Part shown: one piece after another, positions 7,704 to 12,099 of the stretch
How the letters are laid out: every line of letters starts with the position of its first letter
Numbering within the stretch: position 1 is the stretch's first letter
From: Bacillota bacterium
Lineage (GTDB): Bacteria > Bacillota > Clostridia > Christensenellales > Aristaeellaceae
Direction of reading: 5' to 3'
DNA length: 12,099 nucleotides
NCBI GenBank assembly: GCA_023402355.1
Contig: JAEXCG010000068.1
Coordinates: 1-12,099 of the forward strand
The notes under the pieces: generated by a model
Databases searched by the model: none
Seen by the model: the letters and a program-made list of their open reading frames with translations, nothing else
Told to the model about the DNA's origin: nothing
Program-made: the position numbers and the translations under genes

Positions 7704-8612
7704 ATGGAGCTCATGACGTCCATTCAGGTCAACGATCTCATGCGCGAGACCACCGCGCACGGGACGCCCGCCTTCCCCATCGGCGTCTACACGGACGACT
7801 TTTCCCTGTACGACGGGCACATTGTCGCCTGGCACTGGCACCCGGAGGTCGAGTTCGCCGTGGTCACGCGCGGGGCGGTCGAGTTCATCGTGGGCGAAAC
7901 GCACCTTCCCCTGCAGGCGGGCGAGGGCATCTTCGTCAACTCCGGCGCGCTGCACATGGCGCGCCAGGCGCCCGGCTGCACGGATGCGCTAATGTTTTCG
8001 ACCGTCTTTTCGCCGCGCCTGCTCTGCTCCGGCAAGGACAGCCCGATCTACACCCAGCTCGTTCAGCCGGTGACGACCGACGCCGCGCTGCCCGCCTTCC
8101 GTCTTTGCCTCTCCACTCCCTGGCAGGCGGAGATGCTCTCCGCCCTGCACGGGCTGTACCGCAGCGCGCGGGCGGGGCGCTTCGGCAAGGAAATCGAGTA
8201 TCTGGTGCACGTGGGCACCCTGTGGCACGCGCTCGTCACCCATCTGCCCGACCTGGAGCGCACGTCCGTCCCCCAGCGCGAGCGCCACAGCGAGCTGCGC
8301 GTCAAAAAGATGCTCTCCTACATTCATCTGCACTACGCGGACGACCTGTCGGTCGACCACATCGCCGCGGCGGCCGGCGTGTCGCGCAGCGAGTGCTTTC
8401 GCTGCTTCCGTCAGGTGCTGCAGCGCCGCCCGCTCGAATACCTGATCGACTACAGGCTGGAGCAGGCCGCCCGCCTGATCGCGCAGACCGACACGCCCAT
8501 CTCGCAGGTCGCAACCGCCTGCGGCATGGGGCACGCCAGTTACTTCGACCGGCGCTTCAAGCAGCGCTACGGGCTGACCCCGCTCGCCTATCGCAAGCAA
8601 AAGCAGCCGTAA
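7704..8612 (+). CDS. AraC-family transcriptional regulator with N-terminal cupin
   Basis: This is a 302-residue regulator. The N-terminal part (about 20-110) is an AraC-type cupin with the HWHPEVEF signature (His44, His46), which normally binds a small effector such as a sugar. The C-terminal 100 residues hold two helix-turn-helix motifs: LSVDHIAAAAGVSRSECFRCF at about 215-235 and ISQVATACGMGHASYFDRRF at about 266-285, the second followed by the characteristic GLTPLAYR. The start ATG 7704 has AAGGAG at 7689-7694 (9 nt spacing); a TTG at 7695 in the same frame touches that site and is less likely. It is divergent from the MFS operon, which it probably controls in response to the transported sugar. 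Family assignment is certain; target and effector are inferred from position. Confidence 0.95.
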   Translation: MELMTSIQVNDLMRETTAHGTPAFPIGVYTDDFSLYDGHIVAWHWHPEVEFAVVTRGAVEFIVGETHLPLQAGEGIFVNSGALHMARQAPGCTDALMFSTVFSPRLLCSGKDSPIYTQLVQPVTTDAALPAFRLCLSTPWQAEMLSALHGLYRSARAGRFGKEIEYLVHVGTLWHALVTHLPDLERTSVPQRERHSELRVKKMLSYIHLHYADDLSVDHIAAAAGVSRSECFRCFRQVLQRRPLEYLIDYRLEQAARLIAQTDTPISQVATACGMGHASYFDRRFKQRYGLTPLAYRKQKQP

Positions 8613-8627
8613 GGGAGGATAGACAGC

Positions 8628-8655
8628 AAAAAGGCGGCCGATTGGCCGCCTTTTT
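8628..8655. terminator. Intrinsic terminator after the AraC gene
   Basis: A perfect 12-bp inverted repeat (8628-8639 with 8644-8655) around loop GATT has a GC core and A5/T5 ends. It lies 15 nt after the regulator's stop codon. Its A-run and T-run symmetry would let it act on either strand. Confidence 0.88.
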
Positions 8656-9155
8656 CTGCAATAAAAATCCCAAAGTGCCGTCCGCCGCCGTTTTTTCACC
8701 CGCCGCTCGGCAGGTCGGTGCCCTGCGGCACATTTGCTGCCGTCCCCTGGCGTGATATCACGGGGGCATGGCATCCATGCGCCGACGCAGACTCCGGTTG
8801 TGAAAATGTGGGTAAAAACTGGAAGCTCGCGCACACCTCAGGAAATCTGTCTGTAGAAGCTCTCAAGCTCTGCGGACATTATAAACCAAAGGCTAATATG
8901 CTGTCAAGAGACACGTCGTATATCTCCGAGACCCATTATAAGTATCTCCTTCCAAACACGCCCAATGTGTCCCATTACGTCAGTCTATACATCGCTTCTT
9001 TGCTTCATGCACAAATTGTGAAATCCAGGGCAAAAGGGATCATTCTTATCGCCATCGAAAAGGATGATCCTCTGCACGGATGCGAAATCGCCATTGGTGC
9101 ACGTTTGTGTTTGGCAAAAGCGTCCTCGTGAGCGCCCTCCGCCCATAGCTTCTTT
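8656..9155. other. 500-bp stretch with no supported gene; composition changes inside it
   Basis: I see no credible gene here. A 137-codon plus-strand frame (8718-9131) starts at GTG, lacks a ribosome binding site and has no recognisable motif. The first part, to about 8790, is GC-rich like the left side. The rest is AT-richer, like the transporter gene to the right. Near the change are two inverted repeats: CGTGATATCACG (8751-8762) and GCATGG-CAT-CCATGC (8766-8780). The AT-richer part may be a decayed gene remnant carried with the neighbouring transporter, but there is no recognisable homology to prove it. Confidence 0.4.
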
Positions 9156-10079
9156 TTATTTTGCAGGGTTCACATGAATCATGATGTGCTTGATGTTCGG
9201 GAAAACAGCTTCCACGCTGTCATGTACCCGGTCGGCAACAGCATGACTTTCTCTAAGGAGTTTACTGCCGTCTACCTGAATCTCTAAATCAATGTATATC
9301 TTATTTCCAAACATTCTGGTACGAAGTACATCAACACATACCACATCTTCCTGGCTCTCAATAAACTGCCGCAGTTGTGTCTCGCAGGTTTCCCCGCAGG
9401 AAGTATCCAGCATTTTTAAGATAGCGTCCTTCAAGATATCGTAGGACACTTTAACGATAAAAGCGCATATGACCAGGCTGGCCAGGCTGTCCATTACAGG
9501 AAAACCCAACATCGCCCCACCAATACCAATCAAGGAACCCACAGAGGAAAAGGCATCGGATCGATGATGCCATGCATCCGCCATAAACGCAGCAGAATTG
9601 ATGCGCTTAGCGTAGTAACAGGTGTACCAGTACATGGCTTCCTTCCCGATGATCGAAATGATAGCGGCAATTAGGGCAATCAGGCCTGGAACAGCCAGGG
9701 TTTCATAGTGTCCAGAAACTATATTTTGAATTCCTATTTTACCGATTCCCAATCCGGTAAACATGAGCAGCAAGCCCAAAATTAGGGATGCGACGCACTC
9801 CAAACGTTCGTGACCATATGGGTGCGACTTATCCGCCTCCTTCTTGGAAATCTTTACTCCAAAGTAAGCGATCACCGTAGTCAGCACGTCTGAAAAAGAA
9901 TGGATCGCATCTGATATCATAGCTCCGGAGTGACCGAATACCCCCGCAAAAATTTTAAAGGCCGACAGCGCAACGTTTCCGACGATACTAACCAAAGACA
10001 AGTTTCGGATGATCCGCGCTTCATCCATACTCGGCCGCGGAGAGTTGACGTTGATATTCGTTTCGTTGCTGATTGCCAT
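9156..10079 (-). CDS. Cation diffusion facilitator, probable Co2+/Ni2+ efflux transporter
   Basis: This 307-residue CDF-family exporter has about six membrane helices and a cytoplasmic C-terminal metal-sensing dimerisation domain (about 215-307, ending NIKHIMIHVNPAK). Both metal-site motifs are intact: SDAIHSFSD in helix 2 (His60, Asp64) and ADAWHHRSD in helix 5 (His171, Asp175), the HxxxD pairs that form the transport site. CDF proteins expel divalent metal in exchange for protons. The NiCo riboswitch in its leader points to cobalt or nickel rather than zinc or iron. The start ATG 10077-10079 has AGGGGG at 10087-10092, 7 nt away; an upstream in-frame ATG (10145) has no such site. Codons are clearly more AT-rich than in neighbouring genes, which suggests acquisition. 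The family is certain; the metal is inferred from the riboswitch. Confidence 0.95.
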   Translation of the reverse strand: MAISNETNINVNSPRPSMDEARIIRNLSLVSIVGNVALSAFKIFAGVFGHSGAMISDAIHSFSDVLTTVIAYFGVKISKKEADKSHPYGHERLECVASLILGLLLMFTGLGIGKIGIQNIVSGHYETLAVPGLIALIAAIISIIGKEAMYWYTCYYAKRINSAAFMADAWHHRSDAFSSVGSLIGIGGAMLGFPVMDSLASLVICAFIVKVSYDILKDAILKMLDTSCGETCETQLRQFIESQEDVVCVDVLRTRMFGNKIYIDLEIQVDGSKLLRESHAVADRVHDSVEAVFPNIKHIMIHVNPAK

Positions 10080-10174
10080 AAAAAAGCCCCCTAAATCGTT
10101 TTGTCCAAAGCGAAAATGATGATTTTTCTTCGCCCTACACTTCATTTAGGATCATCCGTTCCAAAAACGGGTAG

Positions 10175-10219
10175 AAAAAAGCACATCTATGGAACATACA
10201 ACTGTCCCACAGATGTGCT
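10175..10219 (-). terminator. Riboswitch-controlled terminator (expression platform)
   Basis: On the minus strand a 13-bp stem (10207-10219 with 10180-10192, one G-T wobble) is followed by six T (10175-10180). Its left arm contains the ATCTGTGG segment that forms the 3' side of aptamer helix P4, and its loop holds the 3' side of P1. The two folds exclude each other: metal-bound aptamer blocks the terminator and lets transcription reach the CDF gene about 95 nt downstream. Confidence 0.87.
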
Positions 10220-10291
10220 ATATCACGATCTGCTGCTGTTTTATCACAGCCCGGCTTTGCCCCATCACGGGGATAGCCTGCTCAGTTTGTA
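10197..10291 (-). ncRNA. NiCo (czcD) riboswitch aptamer
   Basis: Read on the minus strand, the RNA has the conserved NiCo blocks in order: ACTGAGCAGGC, AGCCGGGCTG, GCAGCAGAT and ACATCTGTGGGACAGTT. All four helices of the known structure can be drawn. P1 pairs TACAAACTG (10283-10291) with CAGTTGTA (10197-10204), with one bulged A. P2 is CCCC/GGGG around GTGAT. P3 is GCTGT/ACAGC around GATAAA. P4 pairs CAGAT (10228-10232) with ATCTG (10210-10214). This class binds Co2+ and Ni2+ cooperatively and, in described cases, turns on CDF-type exporters. The downstream gene is exactly such an exporter. I identified it by recalling the published consensus, without a covariance search. Confidence 0.9.
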
Positions 10292-10342
10292 CTGTTGATC
10301 TCGCATTCCGATAGGAATGTAATGCAGTGCAAGCGCTATTCC

Positions 10343-10371
10343 ATTGTACACTATTTCTATGCCGGCAGCAA
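10343..10371 (-). promoter_or_regulatory. Predicted promoter of the riboswitch-CDF unit
   Basis: On the minus strand, TTGCTG (10366-10371), exactly 17 nt, then TACAAT (10343-10348). Initiation near 10336 would give about 45 nt before the aptamer. A small inverted repeat, CATTCC-GATA-GGAATG (10304-10319), lies between promoter and aptamer and could fold at the 5' end of the leader. Confidence 0.7.
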
Positions 10372-10432
10372 GAGATGGGTGACTTTTTTATTCATCAGCG
10401 TACCGCTTCGGTGGGATCGTGGCGATTGCGCC

Positions 10433-12099
10433 TCAACGCTTTTTGAATTCGTCTGCCTCATGCAGCAGCGCGCGCACCTTGTCCGAATACTCCGCGCACA
10501 ATTCGCGCGCGAACTCCGCGTCCTCCGATTCGGTGAAGATGCGGATGCGGGGCAGCTCGTCCGGGGCGTAAAGCGTCGCCCAGCCGTGCTGCGTGCGGAT
10601 GCGCACGCCACCGTCCGGCAGCATGCCGCCCGCCTCCTCGCACAGCGCGCGCAGGACGCGTCCCTTGTCCCGCAGCGCGCAGTTCACGCTCGCGTCCCGC
10701 CAGTACAGGCGCGGGCAGTCCCGAAGAAGGTCGCGCGGCATGCGCTTCTCCGCGCTCAGATAGGCCAGATGGCAGATCAGCGAGGCAAGCGCGTCGAACC
10801 GCACGGCCCGCTGCAGCCAGAGCGCGCGTTCCGTCAACTGCGCGTACAGTCCGCGCATGCCCGGGCGGACGCGCTCCACCCGCGCGCCCTGCCGCTGCGC
10901 AAGCGCATCCAGCGCCTGCGTCTCGTCCATGGGCACGACCAGCGTCCGCTCGCCCGCATCCAGCAGGAGCAGCGCGCGCAGCGCCTGCGTCTCCTGCTCG
11001 CAAAGCGCGCCCCCGGAGTCCAGCACGCCGAGGCTCTGGCCGTCCTTTGAAAGGACAAAGCCTGTTTCCCCGTCCAGCAGCGCGTGCGCGCCGCCCGCCT
11101 GCACGCGCACGTGCCGCGCGTCGCACAGCTCCAGCGTCCGCCGCGCCTGACGCGCGCTGAACTCGCTGGGGCAGAAGACCGCCGCGGGCGTCTCCAGCGC
11201 CCTGGCCCGCGAAAGGCGCGCCACGGACGCCGTGTAGAACGCCTCGCCGTCCTCGACGCGCTGCGGCGCGCGCACACCCCGGCCGTTCACAGGCGCAAAG
11301 TCCTGCCGCGAAAGGAGCGTTTGCAGGTTCCTCCGCTGCGCGTCCGACGCCGAAAGGCCGCCCTCGCCCAGCGGCTGAACGCCCTCGCCCGCGATGAACA
11401 GGCCGCCGGGCACGAGCAGCAGGTCCATGAGCGCGCGCAGCTTTGGCAGCCTGCCCTCGCCCAGCAGCAGCGCCTCCACCCCCTGCGTCATCAGCGCTGC
11501 GCCCGCCGCCGCGTACAGCGCCTGCGCCTCCGGCGTGCCGTCGAAGAGCAGCGCCATGCGCCGCACCCCCAGCACGTGGGCCCAGGCCGCCGCGACGGTC
11601 TGCACGTCGCGCGCGCTGCTCAGGGCGATGCCCGTCTCCCGAACGTCCGGGCAGCAGCAGTCTCCCCAGACGACGTTTTCCGCCGCCTGAAGGCCCGTCA
11701 TCACGCGCTTGTGCGGCCAGACCTTGACGCCCTGCGGGAGGCATGCGCCGTCCTCCAGCACGCTGCCGTCGCCCAGCGCGCTGCCCTCGAACATCCGCGC
11801 CTGCGCCTGCACCCGCGCGCTTCGGCAGACGACCGCGCCTCGAAGCTGCGCGCCCTCGAAAATGCGCGCGTCCGGCCAGACGACCGAACGCTTCACCGTC
11901 GCCCCGGCCTCGACGACGGCCCCCGCCCCGATGCAGGAATGCGCGCCGACGCGGCTGCCCGCCTGAATCAGGGCGTCCGCGCCGATGTAACAGGGAGCCT
12001 CCAGGACTGCGCCCTGCTGGATGCGCGCGCCCGCTTCCACCACGTTCCCTTCCGCGTCGCGCTCCGCGGGCAGCGGCAGGTTCACGCGCCCCTCCAGCA
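10433..12099 (-). CDS. Mannose-1-phosphate guanylyltransferase/phosphomannomutase-like fusion, C-terminal part (5' end off the window)
   Basis: The frame is open through the right edge and ends at TGA 10433-10435. About 555 residues are visible. A GTG at 12083-12085 is an internal valine (LEGRVNLPLP), not a start. The first 115 residues are hexapeptide repeats of a left-handed beta helix (for example APCYIGADALI, GAHSCIGAGAVVEAGATV). These normally follow a nucleotidyltransferase domain, here outside the window. The rest aligns in outline with a phosphomannomutase, but the phospho-serine and DxDxD metal loops are not conserved (FDGTPEA and LSKDGQS appear instead), so mutase activity is doubtful. 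Such fusions supply NDP-sugars for cell-surface polysaccharide. The C-terminus, GWATLYAPDELPRIRIF, matches the family's last domain. GTP/mannose specificity is assumed from family resemblance. Confidence 0.83.
   Translation of the reverse strand, partial: LEGRVNLPLPAERDAEGNVVEAGARIQQGAVLEAPCYIGADALIQAGSRVGAHSCIGAGAVVEAGATVKRSVVWPDARIFEGAQLRGAVVCRSARVQAQARMFEGSALGDGSVLEDGACLPQGVKVWPHKRVMTGLQAAENVVWGDCCCPDVRETGIALSSARDVQTVAAAWAHVLGVRRMALLFDGTPEAQALYAAAGAALMTQGVEALLLGEGRLPKLRALMDLLLVPGGLFIAGEGVQPLGEGGLSASDAQRRNLQTLLSRQDFAPVNGRGVRAPQRVEDGEAFYTASVARLSRARALETPAAVFCPSEFSARQARRTLELCDARHVRVQAGGAHALLDGETGFVLSKDGQSLGVLDSGGALCEQETQALRALLLLDAGERTLVVPMDETQALDALAQRQGARVERVRPGMRGLYAQLTERALWLQRAVRFDALASLICHLAYLSAEKRMPRDLLRDCPRLYWRDASVNCALRDKGRVLRALCEEAGGMLPDGGVRIRTQHGWATLYAPDELPRIRIFTESEDAEFARELCAEYSDKVRALLHEADEFKKR

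Noticed and set aside
5758..7716. A 652-codon plus-strand open frame opposite the MFS and F5/8C-like genes
   Set aside because: It is antisense to two well-supported genes, is full of Arg, Ala, Gln and His in low-complexity runs, and has no domain; it is an artefact of high GC.
8751..8762. CGTGATATCACG as a CRISPR repeat or attachment core
   Set aside because: It occurs only once in the window, with no repeats at regular spacing, no duplicated copy on the far side and no integrase.
8718..9131. 137-codon plus-strand open frame as a gene
   Set aside because: It has a GTG start without a ribosome binding site, crosses a composition change and shows no recognisable family.
9110..9145. Possible terminator after the CDF gene on the minus strand
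   Set aside because: The stem around GCGCTC/GGACGC has a mismatch and a wobble and only TTTT after it, so it is too weak to call.
12083..12085. GTG as the start codon of the guanylyltransferase-like gene
   Set aside because: The frame stays open beyond it to the window edge, and LEGRVNLPLP fits the linker before the beta helix, so it is an internal valine.

Overview
The window looks like chromosomal DNA from a high-GC member of the Firmicutes, most likely a gut-type Clostridia. The evidence is the gene content (a NiCo/czcD riboswitch, a Clostridia-style mannose-1-phosphate guanylyltransferase/phosphomannomutase fusion, an intracellular GH13 enzyme), strong AGGAGG-type ribosome binding sites and U-tract terminators. 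The genus cannot be named from this window. Nine protein-coding loci are supported. Two run off the edges, and one is interrupted by an in-frame stop.

Left block (1-2787, plus strand): the C-terminal part of a Gfo/Idh/MocA oxidoreductase is followed, almost without a gap, by an unusual two-part protein. That protein has six HdeD/DUF308-like membrane helices joined to a domain with the His-then-Cys layout of permuted papain-like (NlpC/P60-type) enzymes. A GNAT acetyltransferase comes next; its codon 20 is TAG where relatives normally have Gln, so it is probably a pseudogene. A perfect 12-bp hairpin terminator closes the block.

Centre block (2787-7581, minus strand): four genes in transcriptional order are an MFS transporter, a small cytoplasmic protein with an F5/8C (discoidin)-like domain, a cytoplasmic GH13 alpha-glucan hydrolase of the cyclomaltodextrinase/neopullulanase type, and an HD-domain phosphohydrolase. 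Gaps are 60, 18 and 1 nt. Divergent from them (7704-8612, plus) is a cupin-AraC regulator. The two start codons share a 122-bp region in which both predicted promoters overlap. The likely logic is sugar-sensing by the AraC protein, uptake by the MFS protein and hydrolysis inside the cell; the roles of the F5/8C-like and HD proteins are unknown.

Right block: after the AraC terminator there are 500 bp with no supported gene. A visibly AT-richer section follows, carrying a cation diffusion facilitator (minus). Its leader contains a complete NiCo riboswitch: four helices, a terminator that competes with P4, and a consensus-like promoter upstream. This identifies the transporter as a probable Co2+/Ni2+ efflux pump. 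The window ends in a GC-rich sugar-nucleotide enzyme (minus, running off the right edge) with left-handed beta-helix repeats and a phosphomannomutase-like part whose catalytic loops look degenerate.

No tRNA, rRNA, CRISPR array, transposase or phage gene was seen.
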